A stretch of DNA of 64,000 nucleotides from Amaurobius ferox. Taxonomy: Eukaryota > Arthropoda > Arachnida > Araneae > Amaurobiidae. The notes under the pieces are model-generated. The model ran no database searches and was not told where the DNA came from. It was given only the letters and a program-made list of their open reading frames with translations. Position 1 is the first letter of the stretch. Every line of letters starts with the position of its first letter. This document shows, in pieces, positions 21,609-34,381 of the stretch. The stretch spans positions 130,016,822 through 130,080,821 of the forward strand of contig OX578147.1 of assembly GCA_951213105.1 (NCBI GenBank), written 5' to 3'. The position numbers were made by a program, and so were the translations under genes.

Positions 21609-22591
21609 TTAGTGAGATATTTGTTTCTCAACTCTTTCACTTAGTTTTTGCAAGTCGATCTCAATGCGTGTATTTGCACATCGTAATTGATGTTGCAGGT
21701 TTTCGTCCGTTAAGTTCGAACGCGATTTATGTTTGATAAATTTCATTTTTGAAAAAAACGATTCACAGGTGTAAGTTGATCCAAAAGCGCTCACAACTTT
21801 CTGTGCCAGATCTCTCAAATTGGAAAATTTTTCTTTTGTGACATAAGTGTTATAAAAATCTATTTTTGATTCTGATGTTTCAAAAATGTGTTTTAATTCA
21901 TTATTGCATTGTAAGTCAATCAGTTCCATTTGGAGATATTCTGGGGCCGACTCGACATCGACATGAAAGGGAGATGGAATATATTTCAAATAATTTTTTG
22001 TATTTGTCTAAATTAGTGAAACGACTCTCAAAAGTAGTTGCAAGTTTGCTTATTTCTTTTGCGTATTTGATGTAACTGATACATTTTGAATTTTTTAATT
22101 CTTTCATCAATGGAAAGTGTTGAACGTTATTATTTTTCAATTGAGATTCAGATAGCAGTAGTTTCTTCTGAAATGCTTTGATGTGATTAAATGCATGGAT
22201 TATTAAATTATCTTTTCCTTGTAATGATGCATTTAATTGATTGAGTTTTTCGATGATATCTACTAAAAAGCATAAATCCAATAACCATTCATCATTTCTT
22301 AATTCTGGTACTGGTATTTGCTTGTCATTCATAAACAAGTCAATTTCTTGACGTAACTTATAAAATCGCTGTAAACATCTTCCACGACTCAAGCATCTGA
22401 CACGATTGAAGTATACAACGTCACCATATTCACAATCTAATTCTTTTACGAACTCCTTAAATTGTCGATGCTAGAGTGCATGTGATCGAATGTAATTCAC
22501 TGTTTTTATGACTACTTGCATAACATGATTCATCGATAATACTTGGGCACATAGATTTTGTTGAGGAATCACAGCGCAATACTGTCCACTT
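21609..22591 (-). pseudogene. hAT transposase remnant, GTF2IRD2/Charlie8-like
   Basis: Transposases of this family cut and paste the element. The visible parts in order are a segment with QQNLCAQVLS, the stretch EYGDVVYFNRVRCLSRGRCL, a helical region DEWLLDLCFLVDIIEKLNQL-like, and the C-terminal dimerisation region with FGSTYTCESFFSKMKFIKHK, SRSNLTDENLQHQLRCA. This order matches the vertebrate GTF2IRD2 C-terminal half and related arthropod transposases. The N-terminal BED finger and the first catalytic residues are missing, a TAG stop lies at 22471-22473, and a frameshift falls near 21980. Not functional. Confidence 0.88.
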
Positions 22592-22797
22592 CTAAGTATG
22601 TATAAAAACAGAAGCAACGTGATAAAATAGAAACAGTTATGGGATTTATCGGTTACAAAACACTACACTAAAAACAAAAATATTGCACAAAATAATCGTA
22701 TTTTGTAAAGTTGTAATGAATCTCGCGGGCCGCAAAATTATTCAAGGCGGGCCGCATGCGGCCCACGGGCCGCGGGTTGGCCACCCCTGGTCTAGTC

Positions 22798-24338
22798 TAA
22801 CACGAGATGGAAAAGCGATATTTCCGTCCAATACAGGAGTGACAGAAAGTAAATTCATCGTTTGTGGTCATGTGCAAATAGTCAATAGGTGATTAAAAGT
22901 TGACCTTTTTGATTATAAAATATTGGAGATCCACTGTTGTAATGTCTCTTCTCACCATTTTGATCAGTAATTGCATTTTCCTCCTTTTATGCCACCTGGA
23001 TTTAACATCTTGAATGCTGTCCCTCAGAAAAATATAACATCGAGGTTTTAGCAGTAAAATGAAATCAATCTACGGAAAAGCCATGATGAGGGTTGTCGAC
23101 CTTCGTATGCCGGACACGTCACATCCGAGCGATCTACTTCTTTCTTGTAATAGCTGGTGTCAGAGTTACGAAGACGTTGGGCAAATGGTGCGAGGTCAGC
23201 TCTCCTCTGAGGAAGGAAGTGGAAGGAAAAGAGTTTACGAGCCAGAAACGAAACCTTGCACACTTGACGCCGCCCACGAATTTTAAACGTTTGTGACGGT
23301 TATCGAAAACGAACGTTCTGGGAACGTTTCCGGGCGGTGACAGGCAGAAGAACGGCATTTGTTTATTGCGCTTGTGAGTTATGTGTTTAGAAGGAAGTTC
23401 TGGAGTATATTTCAAGGATACGGTGCAATAGAGCATGGGCAAGTGACGTCACAGAGACTTTTGCCTTTACGTTTTCGAAACAAAATACTAGCATGCTTAG
23501 TAGTATGGAAATTTTCATCACTTCTGCATTAAAAACTGCTATTTTAGAAATTCACAATCTTTTAACCTCCAATTTTAGTAGGATATGTCTAAATTTATTT
23601 TCTTTGTGGATATTTTTAATTTATCAAAAAACAAAATATTCACTTTCAATAAAATATATGCAAGAGTTTTTATAAGAAATTTCGTTCTATATCTTTCTCT
23701 TCTCACTGACATATACCCTGTAGAATTTTCTAGTAAATGCATACATCTTCAGAACTCTAGTTAGAGACGACAGTTAAAATGAATAATAGTGTACATTTTC
23801 TTAAAACCACTTAAAGTTCAATTTAGCAAATGAAATCTTAAACATATATTGCTATTCAAGTATTCTAAATAACTTATTTTCAGTACAAAGGTAAATTTCG
23901 ATGTTTAATGGGTTTACTTTCAACTTTTATTTGTCATCATCGCCCGTTTACCGCATTATCCGCTATGGTAAAAATAATGCCCTTGTGTCCTTACGTTTTT
24001 GCGCATTTTACTACGCAGGCTGTTTATTTACGCTCGTGCCCATGCTCTATAGTAGTAGAAGTGCGTATAAACGTGCGATAGATACTGACAATACTCATAA
24101 ACACTCAAATGTCAATTTAATTTATGTGTCTAGAACATGTTACACATGGAAAGCTTGGACTGTTCACAACGCCCGAAATCTCTCCCCTATTGGTCACGTT
24201 CGGAACGCTTTTTTTTTTCCCCCTGCGCCATTCGTCTCCCCATGTTCTGAAATCCATACCACGCAGGTTTGGTGTTCTTATGACCACTTGTTTTTGTCTA
24301 CAGTGCTCTAAACAGGGGTGCTTTAATTCTAACCACCC

Positions 24339-24392
<54 letters not shown>

Positions 24393-24735
24393 AAGAATTT
24401 TAATTACTTGTATTTTAATTACCTGTGACTTATCCTTTATTGAAATTGGTCTGATGAGCACCTGTAAAAATAAAAATAAAATAGACCCAACGTTAGGCTA
24501 GAGAATAAATCCTTTATAAAAAAACAGCTACTAAGTAGGTAATTAATACCCCTCATTCCCTATTCCATATATAAGGTAAACTATTGAATATATATATATA
24601 AAATTGTAAATCCAATGTTAGAATGTAAAAAGTAACTCATAATACACTATCCCAAAATTTTCTACAAAATACAAAGAAATAAAGAAATTCAACCATAAAG
24701 AGGAAATTATAAAGCGTAATGCAGGTAATAATACT
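22798..24735. other. No supported gene; GC-richer patch and TA microsatellite
   Basis: A GC-richer patch at 23060-23460 contains TGACGTCA (23442) and partly open frames on both strands with no family resemblance. TAGAGCATGGGCA near 23431 recurs inverted near 24042, possibly the ends of an old 0.6-kb element. A TA run is at 24341-24390. Confidence 0.35.
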
Positions 24736-24972
24736 TGTTGAATGAATGAAAGTAGAAGCATGCACAACTCAAAAATATATTTCACTCACTCAAGTGTCGA
24801 TTTATTAATGAACTGTAGTAATAATACACAAATGGAAAACAAAAGCACAAAGATATACACTCATGTATACACACACAAAAAGACGCTACTCTCCAACTCA
24901 AATCCTCAAGAACCAAAAAAACTCGATGTAGCGCGGCTCATTTTGAGAAGCGCCATCTCGTGGCACCAAACA
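24736..24972 (-). repeat. 3' LTR (237 bp) of the BEL/Pao element
   Basis: Reads TG...CA on either strand, matching 30363-30600 with about 98 percent identity by eye. In element orientation it starts TGTTTGGTGCCACGAGATGG. Confidence 0.96.
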
Positions 24973-24986
24973 TACCCCCAGCCTTA
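24973..24986 (-). other. Polypurine tract candidate next to the 3' LTR
   Basis: In element orientation AAGGCTGGGGGTA abuts the LTR, a short purine-rich stretch where plus-strand priming is expected. It is a weak tract with two pyrimidines. Confidence 0.5.
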
Positions 24987-25102
24987 AAGCCTCAGGGGGT
25001 TCAACACTTAAATTAAACTGATTTTACTGAAAGAGAAGGAAACATAAATACAACATATAAGTTAATTCAAATAAAATGTCACTAAATTCAGTTCACGAAT
25101 AG

Positions 25103-28100
25103 TCAGTTCAGTGGCAAAGCACACAGTTTAGAAATAGGTCTTTTCAGTTCACCGTTAGCAGTACGTAATTCTACAACGCGCACCTTATTATCCTTGCCTG
25201 GACAAACATTAACAATCCTACCTAACTTCCAACGTAAAGGAGGAAGATTCTCATTTTTCACTAGCACTAAGTCCCCCGGTTGAAAATCACGTTGTAGTTT
25301 ACACCACTAGGCCTTTGCTGCAATCTAGGTAAATATTCGTTACTCCAACGTTTCCAAAAATGCTGGAATAGCTTTTGCATATTTCGCCACCGATCAATGT
25401 GACTTATTTTTTCTTGGGTTAAGTCTGATTCTGGAAGGGCACTCATTGATGCTCCAATCAAAAAGTGTCCAGGAGTCAGGACTTCTAAGTCATTGGGATC
25501 CGAAGAAGCTGGAGTCAAGGGTCTTGAATTTAAGCAGGACTCGATTTGTGTGATTAGCGTCAAAAACTCTTCAAATGTTGGTACGACATTCCCAAGACAT
25601 CTCTTTAGATGGTATTTTAGTGATTTAACTCCAGCCTCCCAGAGACCTCCAAAGTGAGGCGCAGAAGGAGGGTTGAAAATCCACTTGATGTTTTCTGAAG
25701 ACACATAACTATGAAGTCGATCATTCCGTTCAATATTTATAGCTCTTCTCAACTCCCTACTAGCTCCTTTAAAATTCGTTGCACAATCACTATGTATTTC
25801 AACAGGTTTACCTCTACGAGCTATAAACCGTTTTAATGTCGCTATAAAGGATTTTGTTGAAAGGTCTCCAACTATCTCTAAGTGAACTGCCCTAGTAGAG
25901 AAGCAAACAAAAAGACACACATAGCATTTAGTAATTTTGACTCCTCTACCAGAACGATTCTTGATATTAAAAGGTCCAGCTAAGTCTACACCCACACGAG
26001 AAAATGCTCTGCTTTGGGTAACTCTTGCAGCAGGAAGATCAGCCATCAACTGTGTTGCATTTTGGGCTCGAATTCTGCAACAGGTGACACATCGATGTAA
26101 GCATCTACGAACGGCATCTCTAGAGCTGATAATCCAAAACTTTTGCCATAAAATAGACAGAAGTAATTGTGGGCCAGCATGAAGATAAACTCGATGATAG
26201 TAACTGATAATCAAATTTGTAATATGATGATTCTTAGGTAAAATCATCGAGTGTTTTCTGTCGTTTGATAAGTTCGCATTTGTAAGTCTTCCGCCAACAC
26301 GTATAACTCCTGAAGAATCTAAAAACGGAGTCAAAGATAAAAGCTTGCTGCTTGATTTCAAAGGTTTCGCAGATTTTAGGCTAGTAAGTTCCTCGGAAAA
26401 TGCAGATTGCTGTACAATCTTTACAATTAAGGATGTTGCGGTAAAAAGTTCCTCTGTTGATAAGTGACTCTTTAAACGGTTTTCCGGTTGTTTAAAACAA
26501 TTATTTCTAAACCTCATACACCATGCTAATATTCTGTATAGCTTTATCCACGAAGAAAATTTTGAAATTAGAGTTTGTTCTTGAACCTTTGAGACATGAG
26601 AATTATAACTCTTTTTCTCTTCCTTAAACGCAATTTCACTGTACTCAGCGTCGATATCAATTGTTTGTTCTGTCATTTCAAGGGGTTGTTTTAGCCATTG
26701 CGGTCCTAGTAACCATAATGTGCTCTCCAAAAGTTCTGATGGAAGATAACCCCTAGTTCCGCAATCTGCGGGATTCTCTACCCCATGTACAAAGTTCCAT
26801 TTGACATTAGGAATAGCTTCTTGAATTTTGGACACACGATTTGCAACAAAAGGCTGCCAACGACGTGGCTCAGAAGAAATCCACGCTAATGTGACACGTG
26901 AGTCTGTCCAAGCATAGACACAATTGATAGGTAATTCAATGTATGAGAGGATAACCTTCAAAAGATTTGATAGCAACAAAGCTGCACACAGCTCTAGTCT
27001 TGGAAGAGACTGTATTTTTAAAGGTGCAACTCTTGTTTTTGCAGTTAACATATTCACATGCACTGAATGCTTAGAACTTACAGATTTTACATGTATGACA
27101 GCACAATAAGCTTTCTCCGAAGCATCAGAAAAGCCATGAATATCTATGACAATGGGATTGCAGCACAAAACATAACGTGGAATTTGAAATTCTGATAACT
27201 GCGGCAACTCCGAATAAAATCTTCTCCACTTTTTGTAGATTTTCTCATTAACAGGTTCATCCCAACCAATGTCATAACTCCACAATTCTTGTATTAGAAT
27301 TTTAGCGTACACAATTACAGGTGCCAACCATCCCAATGGATCAAAAATCTTTGCAATTTCTGAGAGAATAGTTCTTTTCGTGCATGTTTTTTGGATGCTA
27401 GTGGATTCAGTAAAATGAAATGTATCGGTAGTTGGTTTCCAGTTAATTCCCAAGACCTTGACCTTTTTGTCACTATTAATTTCTATGGAAGTATTGTTAT
27501 CTCTAAATTCTTCAAGAATATCTTCTAAGACTCTTGGCACATTTGAAATCCATTTCCGTAATGTAAAGTTTCCTCTTTTCATCATCTCAAACACTTGTTT
27601 AGCTAAAATTTTAGCAACCTCTTCACTCTGTGCGCCTGAAAGCAAATCATCAACGTAGAAATCACGAATAGCTACATCAGCTGCCAAAGGAAATTTGTCT
27701 TGTTCATCCAATGCTAGTTGTTTCATGGCTCTTGTAGACAAAAAGGGCGCGCAAGCAGTTCCATAAGTAACTGTTACTAATCTATAAGTATTCAATGGTT
27801 CGTTTGTATTTTCTCGCCACAAAATTCTTTGCCAATTTATGTCTTCAGGATGAACTCTGATTTGCCTAAACATTTTTTCCACATCCGTGCAAAATGCAAT
27901 CTGATATGTTCTAAACCTAAGGAGAATGGGAAACAACTTGTGTTGAATTCTTGGACCTGTCATCAAAAGATCATTTAAAGACAGACCTGAAGCTGATTTC
28001 GCTGAAGCATCAAAAACGACTCTTAACTTGGTAGTAGTACTGGATTCTTTCACTACACCATGATGGGGCAAATAGAAAGTAGAATCAGAAGACACCTCAT

Positions 28101-30288
28101 TGTCAGGAACCTTTTCCATATGTCCTAAATTATAATACTCACTCATGAAAGACTTGTACTGCTCATACGCCTCGGGGTTGGATAGCAATGAATTTTCCAA
28201 TGATTTGAATCTACGAATTGCTGATTGCCTTGAATCACCAAGTAAGCTTGGGGACGAATGGAAAGGCAATTTGACTACATAAAGTCCATTTTCATCTCTC
28301 GAAAAGGTAGATTTAAAATGATCTTCACAGGCTTGCTCTAGTTTTGTAAAATTAGAATATTCAGGTACAGAGTCTAGCTTCCAAAAATTAGTTAGTAACT
28401 CTTGTGTTTCTAATTGAATATTATTCACATGAATAGTAGGTTTTAACTCAGAAGGAATAGTAACACTACCTGAAATAATCCAACCTAGATCAGAACGAGA
28501 AGCAGTTGGCATATTCTCTTCTCCCTTAATGGTTTCTCCTTTAAACATTGGCAGAGAAATATCTACCCCCAACAAAATGTCAATCGGTCCACTTCTAAAA
28601 AACGTTGGATCTGCTAAAGTGAGATCATTAAATAGCTCAATAAACTCCTTATCTAGAGTTAAATGGGGCAATTCTCCTATAATTTTATTAATTACAAACA
28701 ATGGGGTTTTAAATGATAACTTATTTGAAAAATGTGGCACAAAGTTAATTTTTGAAATTCCATTAGTTTTAGCATCTGCTGATCCTAGACATGAAATGAG
28801 AAATTTAGCTCTTGTTTTAGATAGACCTAACCTCTGCAAACAATCCTCACTTATGAAACTAGCTTGACTTCCAGGATCGAGCAATGCTCGACAAAGTTGT
28901 AACTTGCCAGAAAAATCCACTACTCTAATAAGGGCAGTACACAACAACACCTGTTTTTGACAATTAAAAGCTGAAACACAAGAATTTATACGTGTAGGAA
29001 CACCTTCAGCTATTGATGAATCTCTATAATTATCAGTATCACTATTTAAAACAGGTGTTGATTGTGGACAAAATACCTTAGCATTTGCTGATAAAGAATT
29101 AGAACTATTCGCACCTTGATTAATCACTTCAATGTTATTCTCAGGTTGACTATAATGCAGCAAAGTATGATGATTTTTAGCACATTTTTTACACTTGTAA
29201 ACACTTTTACATTGAGATACTCTATGATTTGGAAGTAAACAATTGAAGCACACATTATGTTTCTTCACAAAATTTACACGATTTTGAATGCTTAAGCTCA
29301 AAAATTTATTACACTTCATTAAAGAATGATTAGCCTTGCAATTGACACATTGAACATGAATCTCCGAAGCAAATGTTGAAACCTTTTGAGGAATGTTTTG
29401 TTTCCTAATAACCAGTTGTTTACTAGTTTGAAGAGTTCTTGAATGAGATTTTAAAAACTCTAACAATTCTTCAAGTTTTGGAATGTTATCTCCCTTCAGT
29501 GAACGTTCCCACCAACCTCTTGTCGATACATCTAATTTGAATTGCACAATAAACATTAAAATAGTATCCGAAAAATTCTCTACTTTAAATTGTAAAGTCT
29601 CGAAAGACCGAATGCATTCTCTCGTAGTATCCACTAGATTCAATATTTGTGAAGGATTTTCTGATTGTAATGAAGGTAAATATAACAGTTTTCTTATTAA
29701 AGCACACATAAGTTCTCTTTTATGTGAAAATCTCTGTGAAAGTAACTCCCACGCAATGTCGAAGTTCGTATCCGAAATCGGTAGCGATTACACAATTTTA
29801 AGAGCTTCACCTTTTAAAGAACACTTTAGATACTGCAATTTCTGTCCACCAGACAACTTTTCATTATTCGAAATCGCAGCTTGAAAAAGGTCACTGAAAG
29901 ATAACCATTCATCAATACTACCGCCAAAACTAGGAAGTGTTAACTTAGGTAGCTTGATATCTGCTGACTCAGAACATCTGGTTTCGTTAGGGTTAACAAG
30001 AATATTATTTTTAGAATTAGCTCTAGAAACTTTAAGAACCAACTCATCGATTGTATCACACAAATTTTGCTGTTCCGTAATAAAAGAATCAAGTTCCGAT
30101 TCCTCACATGAATCGAAAATATTGTTAAACACATTAGTTAATTCGTCACTAATATTCGTAAGTTTTGATTTAAAAAGTTAAAGTTCTGCCAAATCAGCAC
30201 TATCAACACAAGAAGCCACTTTATCTCTCAATTTCGTTAAATTAGCTTTAACAACTTTCTTTCTAGTCTTCAATGCTTTGAGATCCAT
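25103..30288 (-). pseudogene. BEL/Pao Gag-Pol polyprotein, damaged
   Basis: The polyprotein copies the element through RNA and integrates it. From the ATG at 30288: Gag with the LPKLTLPSFGG motif (near 29930), then from the methionine codon at 29709 (counted as residue 1) zinc knuckles (CFNCLLPNHRVSQC about 154-167 and CKKCAKNHHTLLH), a DPGSQ-type aspartic protease (about 278), reverse transcriptase with YVDD (about 685), RNase H (SDAS about 861, TDSR about 935), integrase with a CVTC zinc half-site (about 1207) and D, D, E residues near 1242, 1308 and 1358, then a C-terminal DUF5641-type region. Stops interrupt the single frame at 30178-30180 and 29788-29790, and a one-base deletion near 25307 puts the last 65 or so codons (to 25103) in another frame, creating an early stop at 25267. 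All catalytic motifs read as intact. Confidence 0.93.
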
Positions 30289-30342
30289 TTTCAAAAGAAA
30301 AAGAACGATTATACTCACTCCGCTGATGTAAACAAACTGAGG

Positions 30343-30355
30343 CTCTGACGGACCA
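30343..30355 (-). other. Primer-binding-site candidate
   Basis: In element orientation TGGTCCGTCAGAG starts seven bases inside the 5' LTR, as expected for pairing with a tRNA ending in CCA. I could not name the tRNA. Confidence 0.55.
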
Positions 30356-30362
30356 AATAAAA

Positions 30363-30600
30363 TGTTGAATGAATGAAAGTAGAAGCATGCACAACTCAAA
30401 AATATATTTCACTCACTCAAGTGTTGATTTATTAATGAACTGTAGTAATAATACACAAATGGAAAACAAAAGCACAAAGATAATACACTCATGTATACAC
30501 ACACAAAAAGACGCTACTCTCCAACTCAAATCCTCAAGAAGCAAAAAAACTCGATGTAGCGCGGCTCATTTTGAGAAGCGTCATCTCGTGGCACCAAACA
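30363..30600 (-). repeat. 5' LTR (238 bp) of the BEL/Pao element
   Basis: Same as the copy at 24736-24972 apart from three substitutions and one extra base. Transcription of the element would start here, running leftward. Confidence 0.96.
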
Positions 30601-30605
30601 ATACT

Positions 30606-30662
30606 TAAAGCAAAAATATAATAAGTAACCTAAGCAAATAAAAGAAAAGAATAAAATAGGAG

Positions 30663-30747
<85 letters not shown>

Positions 30748-31152
30748 TTTTAACACGTGATATTTATAACTCGGCATGTGTTGTATCACGTGTTAAAAAA
30801 TTTCATTATAATACATATATTGATCTTTTTATAAAGAACTTCTATAAATTTATTATAAGAAGATATACTTCTATAAATTTATCATACTTTAGTGCATTTT
30901 ACTAAAAAGGTTTGATTTGAAATGTGATGGAAAATTGATCGCAAAAGATTATAAACTAAAATATATATAACTTTTTTTTTAACACTTTACAACAAAGTTG
31001 AAAAGTGTTTATGACTTTGTTCATTCATTCTGTCTGTCTGTCTGCCTGTCTGTCTGTCCGTTAGCACGATAACTGCCGTAAAAATGACTTAATCAAAATG
31101 AAATTTTAGTATGTTATTCAGACGGTCTGTAGAACCTATGGGAATATAAATG
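30606..31152. other. TA microsatellite (30665-30742), small hairpin, start of a dispersed repeat
   Basis: TTTTTAACACGTGATA (30747) is inverted at 30784-30799, giving a 16-bp stem. A CTGT repeat at 31030-31060 marks a dispersed repeat that leads into the foldback element. No gene. Confidence 0.6.
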
Positions 31153-33277
31153 AATAATATCACCCAATAAGTTTTGGCTTGAATCCGGGTCGAAAAAATG
31201 AAATACATTGAGCCCTATGGGACCTAATTCTTCAAACATTTTTTAAGCGGATTTAAAATTCACAAATTGCTTCGAAAATTTTAGGTAATATTCAAATTGT
31301 TCCATAAAATATATAAAAAAAATTCAGCGAAATATATTCAGTAGTTTTTTAAATAAAAATTAAAATAATAGTTACACCTCTTATATGAAACGATCACGTG
31401 ACCATGATATGAAACGATTACATAACCCACTTCAAAATGATATATGGCATCCATCTTGTTTCAAAATCGTGATTTTTTCAAGTTCTTTTTAATTCATATT
31501 GAGTGTTGTATCTGTCCTAAAACTACTTTATTTTTGCTTAAATTCTGTGCATCTACATACTGAAACAACGCAATGACAATATATTTGAGTTTAAATGCAC
31601 ATCTAAATTTGATTATTTCTACAACTAAGCCTATTTTTCACCTATGTAAAATGTAAACAGCAAAATATATAGAATGAGTTGTATTAGAATTCCTGTATTT
31701 TTTTAACATAAAATAATTTAGTCCATGGAGTCTGCATGGCTGATATGAATGAAATATTAATTGATTTCATAAAGAGAAGGACGATTTTTTTCGATGAAGT
31801 TTCAAGCATAGAGTTTAATTTTTTGTAGCTCCATGGACTTAAACAAAATGTTTAAATAAAATAAATTATTATAGTATTTTGATGAATGGGAGAAAGTTAT
31901 GAATGAAATCCTGTTTTTATAGAGAGATCCAGGCGTGTTATTTTTTTATGGCGTCATTTGAATTAATTTCAGTTGTTTTCGATGAAGTTTTCAAATATAA
32001 TAAATTATCGTAGTATTATGATAATTCTAAAACTATTACCGAGGAATGTATAACATTTTAGAGATGTTTAAACCAGGCAATTTATATTTCAATGCCGTCA
32101 TTTGAATGAAGTTCATTTTTTTCGATGAAGGTTTAAGTTTTCAAATATAATAAATTAATGTAGTATTGTGATAAGTTTCAAAATATTACCGAGGAATGTA
32201 TTGCATTTTAGACTTGTTTAAATAAAATTGCATTGAAGTTGGAAAGTGTTTCATAATCAATTTAAGCATGATTGATCTTTCTTGTTTTTAAGTTACACGG
32301 TTTTAGTAAAATGCACTGAATGGTAAAAAAAGTAAATTTTAGCTATCACAACATTCCTGATCATATGGGATAATAAAATCATGGGGACCCCATAAAATAA
32401 TTGTATTTGGACATTAACAGAATTTTAAGAAACGATAGAAGTAATAATACTCGTATAACAAGAAAGATCAATCATGTATAAAACATTGATTATGAAACAC
32501 TTTTCAGCGGAAATGCAATTTTATTCAAACATCTCTAAAATGCAATGCATTCAGAGGTGGCATTTATTTAATTATCGCAGAACTACAAAAATTTATTTTA
32601 CTTAAAGACTTAAAACTTCATCGTAAAAAATGAACTTTGTTCAAATGACATCATCGGAATATAAATCGTCTGGCTCTCTATGTAAAAGCCGTAAATATTT
32701 CATTCAGATACTTTTTTTCCAGACTCCAGAGTTAAATAATTTTGCGTGAAAAAAATTCAGCAATTCTTATATAACACATCTAGCAATCACTTGTTTACAT
32801 TCTGCATTCATTGAAATTAGGCTTTGTTGTACAAATAGCCAAATTTTGATGATCATTTAAACTTAAAAATATTGTAATTGCGTTGGCGCAGAATATAGAT
32901 GCACAGAAAATGCGCAAAAATTAAGCGGTTTTAGGACGGATGCAACACTAAATATAAATTTAAAAGAACTTTAAAAATCACAATTTTGACATTGGGAGAA
33001 AAGATGGATGGCATATTTTATTTTGAAGTGGGTCACGTGATCTCTTCATATAATATGGGTGCAATTATTATTTTAATTTTTATTTATAAAACTACCGAAC
33101 ATATTTTGCTCAATTTTTTTTTATATATTTTATGAGATAATTTGAATGTTTTCTAAAATTTTCAAAGCAATTTGCGAATTTTAATTTCGCTTAAAAAGTA
33201 TTTGAAAAATTAGGTCCCATAGGGTTCAATGGATTTCACTTTTTCAATTCGGGTTCAATCCAAAACTAATTAGGTGT
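31153..33277. mobile_element. Foldback element: inverted arms of 0.8-1.1 kb around a 167-bp centre
   Basis: The left arm (about 31153-32288) and right arm (about 32456-33277) are inverted complements: GCCCTATGGGACCTAATTCTT near 31211 matches 33200-33225 inverted, and CATGATTGATCTTTCTTG at 32269 matches 32458. The arms are diverged, and the left one carries an internal duplication (ACCGAGGAATGTAT twice, near 32040 and 32187). No transposase is present. A SINE fragment lies at the right edge. Confidence 0.8.
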
Positions 33278-33283
33278 AACTAA

Positions 33284-33390
33284 CTGCTGTGGATGCCACC
33301 TCCGCTAAATTAGTTGGCACTGCCCTTGTTGTTCAAACAGATACTTTACACTTTCGGGTAGATCGGACGGTCTGGGTAGAACAAACAAAT
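33284..33390 (+). repeat. 5'-truncated SINE fragment
   Basis: Tail end of the 284-base family (GTGGATGCCACC, TCGGGTAGATCGGACGGTCT) ending in an A-rich tail. Head absent. Confidence 0.8.
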
Positions 33391-34184
33391 AAACAGCAAT
33401 TGACATTATGTGATACTCGAAAACACACTCATATCATTTGAAAAGCTGCTGATTCATGTTCAACGTTAAAAAGAAATGCAAAAATCCTTAAAATATGTAG
33501 TTATTTTGACTCATCTCAACACTTCTTCATAGAAAAATCAAAAAAAATCTGATGTAGGCAGCATATGACTTTCCCTGCAGACTTATATTCACGTTCTCTT
33601 TATTTTTCCAATAATTTATTAAATTGAGTTTAATGGTACAAAATAACACACTTGATTATTTTAAACGACACTGAATTGGCACTTTTAATTCAATTTTCGT
33701 TCTCATTTGATAACTGGACTTATTTTCAAAGGTGGCGTAACGAAAATGCGAAAAAACTAAAATATATCAAGAACACGGCTAGTCTTAGTGTAATGGGATT
33801 GGTCTTTTTCTTTTTATCGTTAAAAATTACGTATAAAACAAGCATTCAATTGGTATATTTGAGCATACGTCATCTTTTATTTTAGATGTTGGCGATTTTT
33901 GCGGACCATTTCGCAAAAAAGGGCATGTTCCTTTTTTCCAAATCGTACCAAAATCTAATCAAGCCAGGATAACCCACACATGACTAATCCACTAAATTTT
34001 GTCAAATTTGGTTTATTAGTATTTTAGCTAGAGTGGATATAAGGCTCTTTTTACGGACCATTTCGCAAAAAGAAAGGCAGGTTCTTTTATCCTGAATTAT
34101 ACCCAAATCTAATCAGCACCAAGGTCACCCACATGTGACTTACCGACCAAATTTTATTAAATTTGGTCCATTAGCTTTTGAGTT
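33391..34184. repeat. Mostly featureless, then a two-copy 150-bp direct repeat
   Basis: At 33897-34040 and 34045-34190 a unit reading GCGGACCATTTCGCAAAAA ... AATTTGGT(T/C)(T/C)ATTAG is present twice. Before it (33391-33895) nothing is recognised; the 77-codon open frame at 33652 has no known match. Confidence 0.6.
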
Positions 34185-34381
34185 AGAGTGGATACATACA
34201 TTGCTCAGACAGACACACAGACAGAAACACATACACACACACACGCAGACGTCACGCTAAAAATAGTTTTTTCGTGTTCTAGAGGTTCCAAAACGTGTAG
34301 ATCCGTCGAAAACTCGAGTTGCGATTTTCGGTATGATTCTAATACTTTCCCTATACATTACCATGCATTGCAGGGAAAGTA
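34185..34381 (-). repeat. Dispersed TATAAGGAAAGTA-family copy, diverged
   Basis: CA-rich block, then CCGTCGAAAACTCGAGTTG and TACTTTCCCTATACATTA, as in 20-147. The repeat follows directly on the 150-bp units, so the two may belong to one element. Confidence 0.65.

Larger units (their letters stand above)
21078..22789 (-). mobile_element. hAT transposon with perfect terminal repeats and 8-bp target duplication
   Basis: The ends CAGGGGTGGCCAACCC (21078-21093) and its complement (22774-22789) are perfect 16-bp inverted repeats, flanked by GTCTAGTC at 21070-21077 and 22790-22797, the 8-bp duplication typical of hAT. Subterminal GCGGGCCGC words occur at both ends. The interior carries a minus-strand transposase remnant and a nested SINE. 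At 1.7 kb it is an internally deleted copy needing another element for movement. Confidence 0.95.
24736..30600 (-). mobile_element. BEL/Pao LTR retrotransposon, nearly complete
   Basis: A 5865-base element flanked by ATACT on both sides (24731-24735 and 30601-30605). It has two near-identical LTRs, a primer-binding-site candidate, one long Gag-Pol frame on the minus strand and a polypurine stretch. LTRs differ by three substitutions and one single-base indel, so insertion is recent on a genomic time scale. No envelope gene is present. Gag-Pol carries two in-frame stops and a terminal frameshift, so this copy is not autonomous as it stands. Confidence 0.96.

Noticed and set aside
23428..24055. 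TAGAGCATGGGCA inverted pair as a DNA transposon
   Set aside because: Only about 13 bases match, no target duplication and no related copy in the window; kept as a note only.
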